Assembly: GCA_023386155.1 (NCBI GenBank)
Contig: JAEWKH010000066.1
Location: 110,492-174,491 of the forward strand
DNA from: Pseudomonadota bacterium
Lineage (GTDB): Bacteria; Pseudomonadota; Alphaproteobacteria; Rhizobiales; Beijerinckiaceae
Direction: 5' to 3'
DNA length: 64,000 bases
The position numbers and the translations under genes are program-made. Within the stretch, counting starts at the first letter, position 1. Each line of letters starts with the position of its first letter. A model generated the notes under the pieces. It was not told the origin of the DNA, made no database searches, and worked only from the letters and a program-made list of their open reading frames with translations. Positions 48,961-57,159 of this stretch are shown here, piece by piece.

Positions 48961-49989
48961 TCACCGTTCCGTCAGCTTCAGCTCGATGCGCCGGTTGCGG
49001 GCATAGGCCTCTTCCGTCGTGCCGTTGTCGAGCGGCTGGAACTCGCCGAAGCCGGCGGCGACGAGATGCTGGGGCTGGACGCCGCGGGCGACCAGCGCCT
49101 GCACGACCGCGATGGCGCGGGCCGACGAGAGGGCCCAGTTCGACGGGAATTGCGGCGTGTTGATGGGGCGCTGGTCGGTATGGCCGTCGACGCGGATCAC
49201 CCAGGGGATGTCCGGTGGGACCTGGCGCTCCAGCTCGATCAGGGCGGCGGCGATGCGGTCGATCTCGCCGGAGGCCTCGGGGCGCAGGGTCGCCTGGCCG
49301 GCGGGGAAGAGCACCTCCGACTGGAACACGAAGCGATCGCCGACGATGCGCACGTCGGGACGGTTGCCGAGGATCTGCCTCAGGCGGCCGAAGAAGTCGG
49401 ACCGGTAGCGGGCCAGCTCCTGCACCCGCTGGGCCAGGGCCACGTTGAGGCGGCTGCCGAGATCGGCGATGCGGGCCTGGCTTTCCTTGTCCCGGTTCTC
49501 GGAGGCGGAAAGAGCTTCCTCCAGGGCCGCGAGCTGGCGGCGCATGGCGGCGATCTGCTGGTTGAGGATCTCGACCTGGCTGAGCGCCCGGCCGGTGGCC
49601 TGGCGCTCGGTCTCGAGCTGCGTGCCCAGCTCCTGGGCCTGGGCCTGGGCGGCGCCGCCGCTGTCGAGAAGGCTCTGGAGGCGCGCCCGCTCGGCCTCGT
49701 TGGCGCGGAGCGTCGTCTGCAGGGAGGTGACGGTGTCCTCGATGCTGCGCCGGTTCGAGCGCTCGAGGGAGAGGAGGTCGGTGAGTTCGGAGATCTGCCG
49801 GTTCAGCCGGTCGAGCACCGTGTCGCGGCCCGACAGCTCGCGGGACAGGAAGAACTGGCCGACGGTGAAGACCGAAATCAGGAAGATGATGGCGAGCAGC
49901 AGCGTCGACAGGGCATCCACGAAGCCCGGCCAGTAATTGATCTGGCCCGAACGTCCGCGCCGCCGTCCGCCTGCGCTCGAGACCGGCAT
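48961..49989 (-). CDS. MotB/OmpA-like membrane protein with peptidoglycan-binding domain
   Basis: The 342-residue protein has one N-terminal membrane helix (ALSTLLLAIIFLISVFTVGQFFL), a long coiled coil (about 55-170) and a C-terminal OmpA domain (RVDGHTDQRPINTPQFPSNWALSSARAIAVVQAL...). The MotB-type aspartate lies just before the helix (GFVDALSTL). It pairs with the MotA-like gene, whose stop overlaps its start by one base. There are no flagellar genes nearby, so a cell-envelope role is more likely than motility. Confidence 0.85.
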   Translation of the reverse strand: MPVSSAGGRRRGRSGQINYWPGFVDALSTLLLAIIFLISVFTVGQFFLSRELSGRDTVLDRLNRQISELTDLLSLERSNRRSIEDTVTSLQTTLRANEAERARLQSLLDSGGAAQAQAQELGTQLETERQATGRALSQVEILNQQIAAMRRQLAALEEALSASENRDKESQARIADLGSRLNVALAQRVQELARYRSDFFGRLRQILGNRPDVRIVGDRFVFQSEVLFPAGQATLRPEASGEIDRIAAALIELERQVPPDIPWVIRVDGHTDQRPINTPQFPSNWALSSARAIAVVQALVARGVQPQHLVAAGFGEFQPLDNGTTEEAYARNRRIELKLTER

Positions 49990-50954
49990 CAGGGCAGCCT
50001 TTCACGGGAGAGGCGGTCGAGGACCTGCTTCAGCTCCTTCTCGCGGGCGGCCTGGGCCTCGACCCAGTCGCGGATCATCTGCTGCTCCGCCCGCATGTGC
50101 TGGACGAGCCCCTGGACGCCCTCGGCCAGATTGGCCATGGCCTGGGTCGCGGCCCGGCCGCCCGCGCCGTCGTTCACGGCGGCGGTCAAGCGGTTGAGGG
50201 CGACCGTCAGGTCGTGCTGGGTGGCGCCGCTGCGCAGGGAGGTATCGGCCGGCGTGTCCAAGGTGGAGGTGGCGAGCCAGTCCTCGAGTTCCGTGTAGAA
50301 ACGGCTCTGGGACTGACCGGCCTGGAGGTCGAGGAAACCGACCACAAGGGATCCCGCCAGGCCGAAGAGAGAAGCGGAGAACGACAGGCCCATGCCCTGC
50401 AACGGGCCGGCCAGCGAGTTCTTCAGCTCGTCGAAGAGAACGGCGCTATCCTGGCCCGTGCGAAGCGAGGCGATGATGCGCCCGACCGAGCCCACGGTCT
50501 CTATGAGGCCCCAGAAGGTGCCGAGGAGGCCGAGGAAGACCAGGAGGCCGGCGAGATAGCGCACGATCTCGCGGCTCTCGTCGAGGCGGGCCCCGATGGA
50601 GTCCAGGACCGAACGGGTTGCCGCAACGGAAAATCCGGATTGTCCGGGCCGGTTGCCGAGAAGAGCGGAGAGCGGCGCCAGCAGGACCGGCGGGGTGGGG
50701 GCGACGAGCCCTTCTTCGGTCCGCTGGAGGGTGTTGACCCAGCGCACTTCGGGAAAGAGGCGCCAGACCTGCCGGATCGCGAGCACGATGCCGATGAACA
50801 TGACGCCCAGAATCAGCGCGTTGAGGCCGGGATTGGCCTGGAACGCCTCCCAGATCTGCCGGTAGAGGATGAAGGCGACGAACCCCGCCAGAACCAGGAA
50901 GACCGCCATGCGGATCAGATAGATCCGCGGTGGGGTAAGGGGTTGGTCCGCCAT
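49989..50954 (-). CDS. MotA/TolQ/ExbB-like proton-channel protein
   Basis: The 321-residue protein has helices near 10-30, 35-55, 130-160 and 195-220 (LAGLLVFLGLLGTFWGLIETV is the typical MotA/ExbB helix with conserved Thr and Gly), and a cytoplasmic region after. It forms with the next gene a proton-driven stator-like complex. The start at 50954 follows AGGA; an ATG at 50969 is in frame. Confidence 0.85.
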   Translation of the reverse strand: MADQPLTPPRIYLIRMAVFLVLAGFVAFILYRQIWEAFQANPGLNALILGVMFIGIVLAIRQVWRLFPEVRWVNTLQRTEEGLVAPTPPVLLAPLSALLGNRPGQSGFSVAATRSVLDSIGARLDESREIVRYLAGLLVFLGLLGTFWGLIETVGSVGRIIASLRTGQDSAVLFDELKNSLAGPLQGMGLSFSASLFGLAGSLVVGFLDLQAGQSQSRFYTELEDWLATSTLDTPADTSLRSGATQHDLTVALNRLTAAVNDGAGGRAATQAMANLAEGVQGLVQHMRAEQQMIRDWVEAQAAREKELKQVLDRLSRERLP

Positions 50955-51058
50955 TGTTATCCTGTGCATTCGTGCTTCGGGACTGACCCAATCTGACCGC
51001 GCCCGCCCGAAGGATCAAGCGCGACCATCGTGGTCTTCGACCGGCACGAACAGAAATA

Positions 51059-51853
51059 TTACCCCTTGGCCTTCTTCAGGAGCTTGAGCAGCTCGCGGTG
51101 CATGACCTCGTTCCCGCAGGCGATGGAGCCCTTGGCGATCGGGTCGCTGCCGCCGTCCGCGTCGGACACGAAGCCACCCGCCTCGCGGATCATCAGGATG
51201 CCGGCGGCGATGTCCCAGGAGTTCAGGCCCCGCTCCCAATAGGCGTCGAAGCGCCCGCAGGCCACATAGGCGAGGTCGAGGGAGGCGGCGCCCCAGCGGC
51301 GCATGCCGCCCACATAGGCCATGACGGCGGCCGCCTCGCGCAGGTAGAGGCCGTGATCGCCCTTGCCGATATGGGGCAGGCCGTTGGCCACCACCGCATC
51401 GGCGAGATCGCCTCGGGCCGCCACGCGGATGCGCCGGTTGTTGAGATAGGCGCCCTTGCCGCGCTCGGCGATGAAGAGCTCGTCCTTGGCCGGGTCGTAG
51501 ATCACGCCGGCGACGATCTGGCCGTCGCGCTCCAGGCCCACCGAGATCGCGAACTGGGGCAGGCCGTGCAGGAAGTTCGTGGTGCCGTCGAGCGGGTCGA
51601 TGTGCCAGCGATGGCTCGTATCCGTGCCTTCGACGACGCCTTCCTCCTCCATGATGAAGCCGTAGCCGGGGCGCGCCTTTTCGAGGGCCTCGCGCAGGAT
51701 CTTCTCCGCCTTGCGGTCGGCGGCCGAGACGAAATCGCCAGGTCCTTTCCGGGAGACCTGCAGGTTCTCGACCTCGCCGAAATCGCGCTTGAGCGAGCGT
51801 GAGGCCTTCATCACGGCATCGGTCATGACGGTCATCAGGGGCGAACGGATCAT
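51059..51853 (-). CDS. suhB: Inositol monophosphatase family protein
   Basis: The 264-residue protein has FVSAADRKAEKILREAL, IMEEEG, HIDPLDGTTNFLHGLPQFAISVGL and LNSWDIAAGILMIREAGG, the metal and substrate motifs of the family. It dephosphorylates myo-inositol phosphates and, as SuhB, supports rRNA antitermination in some bacteria. Full length. Confidence 0.92.
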   Translation of the reverse strand: MIRSPLMTVMTDAVMKASRSLKRDFGEVENLQVSRKGPGDFVSAADRKAEKILREALEKARPGYGFIMEEEGVVEGTDTSHRWHIDPLDGTTNFLHGLPQFAISVGLERDGQIVAGVIYDPAKDELFIAERGKGAYLNNRRIRVAARGDLADAVVANGLPHIGKGDHGLYLREAAAVMAYVGGMRRWGAASLDLAYVACGRFDAYWERGLNSWDIAAGILMIREAGGFVSDADGGSDPIAKGSIACGNEVMHRELLKLLKKAKG

Positions 51854-51982
51854 CGGGCAGGTCCTGGCAAAGAGCGGTTTTTCAAACGGAAGTGAGGTCG
51901 ATGGACCACGGGATGGCTTGCGTCAAGCATGGTCAACAGGGGCAGAGGGCAATTGATCCCGTGCTTGCGGCATTTCATGCGC

Positions 51983-52882
51983 TCACCGCATGCCCAGGCG
52001 CTCGGCCGCCAGCTTCTCGGCCCGCTTGCGATCCTCGGCGCTCATGTCCTTGAGCGCATCGTCGAGCCAGGGATCGGCGAGGCCCTGGGCGGCCGCCAGG
52101 ATGTGCCAGGCGGCCGCGTCGACCTTGTTGGCCGGAACGCCGCGGCCGGAGACGAGCAGACGGGCGAGGCGGTTCTGCGCGATGGCGTTGCCCTTGGCGG
52201 CGGCCCGGCGGAAATAGCGCGCGGCCTGGGATTCGCTGGCCGGGACCCCGTCCCCGTTGAAGAGCAGGATCGCATATTCCACCTCGCCGACCGAGCTGCC
52301 GTTGCGGGCCGCGCGCTCGAACAGGCGGGCGGCCTCCTGGGCATTCTGGATCACGCCCCGGCCCTTGAGGTAGAGCACGCCCAGGGCGTGCTGGGCGTCC
52401 GGGATCTCGGCCGCGGCCGCCTTCTTCAACAGTTCGACGGCCTTCTGCACATCCTCGTCGTTGCCGCTCGTGAGAAGGAGCAGGGCAAGGTTGTGGGAGG
52501 CCAGCGCATTGCCCTTGGCCGCGGCCTCTTCGAGCCAGGCCCGGCCCTGCGCCTGGTTCTTGGCCATGCCGCGCCCGTCGAGGGCCATCAGGCCGAGGGA
52601 CGCGAGGGCATTGGCGTCGCCGCGCTGGGCCGCCAGGCGGAACCATTCGGAGGCCTTCCTGGGGTCCATGGCGACGCCGAGGCCCTGATTGTAGAGCTCG
52701 CCCAGGAGCGTCATGGCGGCGGCGTCGTTGCTGTTCTTCTCCACCCGCAGGGTCGCCTCGCGGAAAGCCGTCTGGTAGAGGCCGCGCTGGTAGGCGCCAT
52801 AGGCCAGATCGGGCTGGGCCGCGTGACTGAGCGTCGCGGATGACGCCAGAAGGGCGGCGCCGATGATCCAGGACAGCCGCAT
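51983..52882 (-). CDS. Sel1-repeat (TPR-like) exported protein
   Basis: The 299-residue protein has a signal peptide (WIIGAALLASSATLSHA) and about six Sel1 repeats, such as AAMTLLGELYNQGLGVAMDPRKASEWFRLAAQRG. Such repeats form helical solenoids for protein binding in the periplasm. Its ATG overlaps the TGA of the thiE-like gene by one base, so the two are coupled. The open frame extends upstream only as a shadow. Confidence 0.88.
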   Translation of the reverse strand: MRLSWIIGAALLASSATLSHAAQPDLAYGAYQRGLYQTAFREATLRVEKNSNDAAAMTLLGELYNQGLGVAMDPRKASEWFRLAAQRGDANALASLGLMALDGRGMAKNQAQGRAWLEEAAAKGNALASHNLALLLLTSGNDEDVQKAVELLKKAAAAEIPDAQHALGVLYLKGRGVIQNAQEAARLFERAARNGSSVGEVEYAILLFNGDGVPASESQAARYFRRAAAKGNAIAQNRLARLLVSGRGVPANKVDAAAWHILAAAQGLADPWLDDALKDMSAEDRKRAEKLAAERLGMR

Positions 52883-53532
52883 CAGCGCGACGCCTCCTGC
52901 CGCTCCAGGATCGCCGCCGCAGCCTTCACGGCGGCCGCGGGACCCTCCGCATGGGTCCAGACCGCGTCGCCGAGGGCGACGAACTCCGCGTTCGTCGCCG
53001 CCAGGGGCTCGACCGCATCCAGGCTCGGGGCATAGGCCACGCAGGGCGTCTCGAAGATCTCGGCCCACCAGGAGGCCCGCTCCGCCACGCTCTCCAGGGA
53101 GGGGAGGGACCCGTCCGGGCGCGGCTCGCCGAAGAGCAGGTAATCGGCCCCGGCCTCGCCCAGGGACATGGCGTCGTCCCTGGTGCGGATCGCCCCGACC
53201 CCGATGGCGCGCTCGGACTTGAGCCGCTCCCGCAGCTCCCGCACGCGGGCCGGATCGGCCGGAACATGAACGCCGTCGGCGCCGCCCCGGGCCGCGACGG
53301 TGGCGAGATCCGCCTTGCCCTCGACCGAGACGATCACGGCGGCCCCGTGCTCCTGGGCGACGGGAGCGAGCTCCTTCACCTGGTTGATCAGGCCCCGCTC
53401 GTCGGCGGAGGCCAGCCGCAGCAGGACGGCGGCCACGGCCCCGGTCGCGCAGGCCTCGGCGAGGCGCGGCGCGAAGGAGGCGTCCTCCAGGACGGGGGTG
53501 ATGAGGTAGAGGCGGGCAGCGGTATCGGCCAT
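52882..53532 (-). CDS. thiE: Thiamine-phosphate synthase-like protein
   Basis: The 216-residue TIM-barrel protein has LYLITPVLED, the AVIVSVEGKADLATVAARGGADGVHVPAD stretch and GADYLLFGEPRPDGS, where ThiE reads (V)DGVHLGQ and YxxFGP. It lacks parts of the usual pyrophosphate-binding residues, so it may be a ThiE-like paralogue rather than the thiamine enzyme itself. First gene of a pair with the Sel1-repeat gene. Confidence 0.7.
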   Translation of the reverse strand: MADTAARLYLITPVLEDASFAPRLAEACATGAVAAVLLRLASADERGLINQVKELAPVAQEHGAAVIVSVEGKADLATVAARGGADGVHVPADPARVRELRERLKSERAIGVGAIRTRDDAMSLGEAGADYLLFGEPRPDGSLPSLESVAERASWWAEIFETPCVAYAPSLDAVEPLAATNAEFVALGDAVWTHAEGPAAAVKAAAAILERQEASR

Positions 53533-53577
53533 GGGGCTCTTGGGTCACGAAAAAGGATGGACAGCGTTCCCATAACG

Positions 53578-53605
53578 AAAACGGGGCCATCTTGCGAGGC
53601 CCCGC
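53578..53605 (-). terminator. Intrinsic terminator downstream of fba
   Basis: On the minus strand CGGGGCC-N9-GGCCCCG is followed by TTTT, about 90 bp past the fba stop. Confidence 0.75.
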
Positions 53606-53647
53606 TTGTCGATCATGATTGAGGCGAAAGCCTGATCGCTTCACTCA

Positions 53648-53695
53648 ACCGCATTTTCTAACGGAAAACCGGAATCCACTTTTCCTGAAAATGCT
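53648..53695. repeat. Dispersed palindromic repeat, short copy 5
   Basis: GCATTTTCTAACGGAAAACCGG and AATCCACTTTTCCTGAAAATGC form a hairpin ending at the fba stop. It shares the CCACTTTTCC core with the other copies. Confidence 0.6.
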
Positions 53696-54783
53696 TACTC
53701 AGCTGCCTGACGGCTCGTGCCGAAGGTCGGGTCGAGCTCGCCGGAGGCGTAGCGCTTGGCCATCTCGGCCAGGGTGAACACGCGCTTGATCTTCGAGGCC
53801 TGGCCGGCGGTGTTGAACTCCTGCAGGCGCTGCTTGCAGAGCTTCGTCATCGCCTCCATGGCGGGCTTCAGATACTTGCGCGGGTCGAACTCGCCCGGGT
53901 TCTCGGTCAGGACCTTGCGGATCTGGCCGGTCATCGCCATGCGGTTGTCGGTGTCGATGTTGATCTTGCGCACGCCGTGCTTGATGCCGCGCTGGATCTC
54001 CTCCACCGGCACGCCCCAGGTCGGCTTCATCTGGCCGCCGTACTGGTTGATGATGTCCTGCAGGTCCTGCGGCACCGAGGACGAGCCGTGCATCACCAGG
54101 TGGGTGTTCGGGAGCTTCTTGTGGATCTCCTCGATCACGTGCATGGCGAGGATCGCGCCGTCGGGCTTGCGGGTGAACTTGTAGGCGCCGTGCGAGGTGC
54201 CCATGGCGATGGCGAGCGCATCGACCTTGGTCTCGGCCACGAACTTCACGGCCTCGTCCGGGTTCGTCAGCAGCTGGTCGTGCGACAGCTTGCCCTCGGC
54301 GCCGTGGCCGTCCTCCTTGTCGCCCATGCCGGTCTCGAGCGAGCCGAGCACGCCGAGCTCGCCTTCCACCGAGATGCCGCCGAGATGGGCCATCTCGACC
54401 ACCTTCCGGGTCACGCCGACATTGTAGTCCCAGTCGCCCGGGGTCTTGCCGTCGGCCTTGAGGGAGCCGTCCATCATCACGGAGGTGAAGCCGGCCTGGA
54501 TCGCCGTCATGCAGGTGGCGGGCTCGTTGCCGTGGTCGAGATGCACGCAGACCGGGATGTGCGGGTAGATCTCGGTGACCGCATCCATCATGTGCTTGAG
54601 CATGACGTCGTTGGCGTATTGGCGGGCGCCGCGGGACGCCTGGATGATCACCGGCGCGTCGACCTCGTTGGCCGCCGCCATGATCGCGAGCGCCTGCTCC
54701 ATGTTGTTGATGTTGAAGGCAGGCACGCCATAGCCTTGCTCGGCTGCGTGATCCAGAAGCTGCCTCATGGTGATGCGCGCCAT
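53695..54783 (-). CDS. fba: Class II fructose-bisphosphate aldolase
   Basis: The 362-residue enzyme shows PVCVHLDHGNEPATCMTAIQAGFTSVMMDGS, AIAMGTSHGAYKFTRKP and LVMHGSSSVPQDLQDIINQYGG, the zinc ligands and phosphate-binding motifs of the class IIB (long) group. It interconverts fructose-1,6-bisphosphate and triose phosphates. Last gene of the tkt-gap-pgk-fba block. Confidence 0.95.
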   Translation of the reverse strand: MARITMRQLLDHAAEQGYGVPAFNINNMEQALAIMAAANEVDAPVIIQASRGARQYANDVMLKHMMDAVTEIYPHIPVCVHLDHGNEPATCMTAIQAGFTSVMMDGSLKADGKTPGDWDYNVGVTRKVVEMAHLGGISVEGELGVLGSLETGMGDKEDGHGAEGKLSHDQLLTNPDEAVKFVAETKVDALAIAMGTSHGAYKFTRKPDGAILAMHVIEEIHKKLPNTHLVMHGSSSVPQDLQDIINQYGGQMKPTWGVPVEEIQRGIKHGVRKINIDTDNRMAMTGQIRKVLTENPGEFDPRKYLKPAMEAMTKLCKQRLQEFNTAGQASKIKRVFTLAEMAKRYASGELDPTFGTSRQAAE

Positions 54784-54903
54784 TTCGTCCTCCTTATTGG
54801 GCGCGCCGTTTTAAGCGCGCCGAAACTGAACCTGAGCTTAAACGAGCCTGCGGACGTTTTCCTCGGGCGAGAAAGGGTTAATTCCCCGCCCGGGATCGGT
54901 CCT

Positions 54904-56094
54904 TCAAGCTCTCAGCGCTTCCACGCCGGGCAGCGGCTTGCCCTCGAGCCATTCGAGGAAGGCGCCGCCCGCAGTGGATACATAGGTAAAGTCTTCCGCA
55001 ACGCCAGCGTGGTTGAGGGCCGCGACCGTGTCGCCGCCGCCGGCGACGGAGACGAGCTTGCCCTCCCTGGTGCGCTGGGCCGCGTGACGTGCCGCCGCGA
55101 CCGTGCCCTGGTCGAAGGGCGCGATCTCGAAGGCGCCGAGCGGGCCGTTCCACACCAGCGTCGCCGCATCGTTGATCGCGGACGAGATGCGCTCGACCGA
55201 TTGCGAGCCCACGTCCAGGATCATCTGGTCCTCGGGGATCGCATCGATGCCGTAGGTGTGGTTGGGGGCTCCCGCCTTGAACTCATAGGCGCAGACGCCG
55301 TCGACGGGCAGGATGATGGCGCAGTTGGACGTGCGCGCCTTGTCGATGATGCGCATGGCGGTCGCGGCCAGGTCCTTTTCGGCCAATGACATGCCGATGC
55401 CGAGCCCGGTCGCATGGACGAAGGTGTTCGCCATGCCGCCGCCGATGACCAGGGCGTCGACCTTGGTCACGAGATTCTCGAGCAGGTCGATCTTGGTCGA
55501 GACCTTGGCGCCGCCCACGATGGCGACGACCGGGCGCTTCGGAGCTTCCAGGCCCTTGGTGAGGGCATCCAGCTCCGCCTGCATGGAGCGGCCCGCATAG
55601 GCCGGCAGCACACGGGCGAGGCCCTCGGTCGAGGCATGGGCCCGGTGCGCCGCCGAGAAGGCGTCGTTCACATAGATATCGCCGAGCTTCGCCAGTTCCT
55701 GGACGAAGGCCGGGTCGTTCTTCTCCTCGCCCGCATGGAAGCGGGTGTTCTCGAGGAGCAGCACGTCGCCGTCCTTGAGGGAGCCGACGGCCCGGGCGGC
55801 GGCTTCGCCGATGCAGTCATCGGCGAAGGCCACGGGCTTGCCGAGGTGCTTCGAGACCGCTTCCGCGACAGGCTTCAGGGATTCCTTGGGGTCGCGCCCC
55901 TTCGGACGACCGAAATGGGCGAGAAGGATCACCTTCCCGCCCTTGTCGGCGATCTCCCGGATGGTGGGAAGGACGCGCTCGATGCGCGTCGCGTCTGTCA
56001 CCCTGCCGTTCTCCATCGGGACGTTGAGGTCCACCCGGACGAGAACGCGTTTTCCCCTGACGTCTGCCTGGTCGAGCGTGCGGAAGGCGGTCAT
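54904..56094 (-). CDS. pgk: Phosphoglycerate kinase
   Basis: The 396-residue protein contains KRVLVRVDLNVPMENGRVTDATRI, LLAHFGRPKG, VVAIVGGAKVSTKIDLLENL and SVAGGGDTVAALNHAG near the end, all PGK signatures. It makes ATP from 1,3-bisphosphoglycerate in glycolysis or the reverse. It lies 13 bp downstream of gap. Confidence 0.97.
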   Translation of the reverse strand: MTAFRTLDQADVRGKRVLVRVDLNVPMENGRVTDATRIERVLPTIREIADKGGKVILLAHFGRPKGRDPKESLKPVAEAVSKHLGKPVAFADDCIGEAAARAVGSLKDGDVLLLENTRFHAGEEKNDPAFVQELAKLGDIYVNDAFSAAHRAHASTEGLARVLPAYAGRSMQAELDALTKGLEAPKRPVVAIVGGAKVSTKIDLLENLVTKVDALVIGGGMANTFVHATGLGIGMSLAEKDLAATAMRIIDKARTSNCAIILPVDGVCAYEFKAGAPNHTYGIDAIPEDQMILDVGSQSVERISSAINDAATLVWNGPLGAFEIAPFDQGTVAAARHAAQRTREGKLVSVAGGGDTVAALNHAGVAEDFTYVSTAGGAFLEWLEGKPLPGVEALRA

Positions 56095-56107
56095 GAAGCG
56101 GCCTCCC

Positions 56108-57115
56108 TTAGATGAGCTTCGCCATGGCGACGGCGGTGTCCGCCATGCGGTTCGAGAAGCCCCACTCGTTGTCGTACCAGGACAGCACGCGCACGAAGTT
56201 GCCCTCCATCACCTTGGTCTGGTCCAGGTGGAACACGGAGGAATGCGGGTCGTGGTTGAAGTCGGACGAGACGTTCGGCTGGTCGGTGACGCCGAGGATG
56301 CCCTTCAGCTCCTGCTCGGACGCGCGCTTGATCGCCGCGTTGATCTCTTCCTTCGTGGTGTTCTTCTTGGCCACGAACTTGAAGTCGACCACGGAGACGT
56401 TCGGGGTCGGCACGCGGATCGACGAGCCGTCGAGCTTGCCGTTGAGCTCCGGCAGGACGAGGCCCACCGCCTTGGCGGCGCCGGTCGAGGTCGGGATCAT
56501 GTTCAGGGCCGCCGCGCGGGCGCGGTAGAGGTCCTTGTGCATCTGATCCAGCGTCGGCTGGTCGTTGGTATAGGAGTGGATCGTGGTCATGAAGCCCTTC
56601 TCGATGCCGACCGCATCGTGAAGCACCTTCGCCACGGGGGCGAGGCAGTTCGTGGTGCAGGAGGCGTTCGAGATGACGACGTGATCCCTCGTCAGCTTGT
56701 CGTGGTTGACACCGTAGACGACCGTGAGGTCGGCGCCCTCGGCGGGGGCCGACACGATGACGCGCTTGGCGCCGGCGGTCAGGTGCGCCGAGGCCTTCTC
56801 CTTCGAGGTGAAGATGCCCGTGCATTCCATGGCGATGTCGACGCCGAGCTCCCGATGCGGCAGGGTCGCCGGATCCTTGATCGCCGTCACGCGGATCTTC
56901 TTGCCGTTGATGACGAGGAACTCGCCGTCGACGGCGACGTCGGCCGGGAAGCGGCCATGCACGGAGTCGAAGCGGAGCAGGTGGGCGTTCGTCTCGACCG
57001 GGCCGAGGTCGTTGATGGCGACCACCTCGATGTCCTTGCGGCCGCTTTCCACGATGCCACGGAGGATGTTGCGTCCGATGCGACCGAATCCGTTGATCGC
57101 GACCTTTACCGTCAT
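56108..57115 (-). CDS. gap: Glyceraldehyde-3-phosphate dehydrogenase
   Basis: The 335-residue protein has VAINGFGRIGRNILRG (NAD-binding), the catalytic ISNASCTTNCLAPVAKVLHD, and WYDNEWGFSNRMADT at the C-terminus. Fully conserved class I type I enzyme. Confidence 0.97.
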   Translation of the reverse strand: MTVKVAINGFGRIGRNILRGIVESGRKDIEVVAINDLGPVETNAHLLRFDSVHGRFPADVAVDGEFLVINGKKIRVTAIKDPATLPHRELGVDIAMECTGIFTSKEKASAHLTAGAKRVIVSAPAEGADLTVVYGVNHDKLTRDHVVISNASCTTNCLAPVAKVLHDAVGIEKGFMTTIHSYTNDQPTLDQMHKDLYRARAAALNMIPTSTGAAKAVGLVLPELNGKLDGSSIRVPTPNVSVVDFKFVAKKNTTKEEINAAIKRASEQELKGILGVTDQPNVSSDFNHDPHSSVFHLDQTKVMEGNFVRVLSWYDNEWGFSNRMADTAVAMAKLI

Positions 57116-57159
57116 AGTCTTAGCTCCCTTGTATAACGAGGCTAAAAGTTACCCCTGCC

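Noticed and set aside
48961..50954. A Zorya-type defence system (ZorA/ZorB are MotA/MotB-like)
   Set aside because: ZorC, ZorD or ZorE partners are absent and the pair lies in ordinary core sequence, so a housekeeping envelope pair is more likely.
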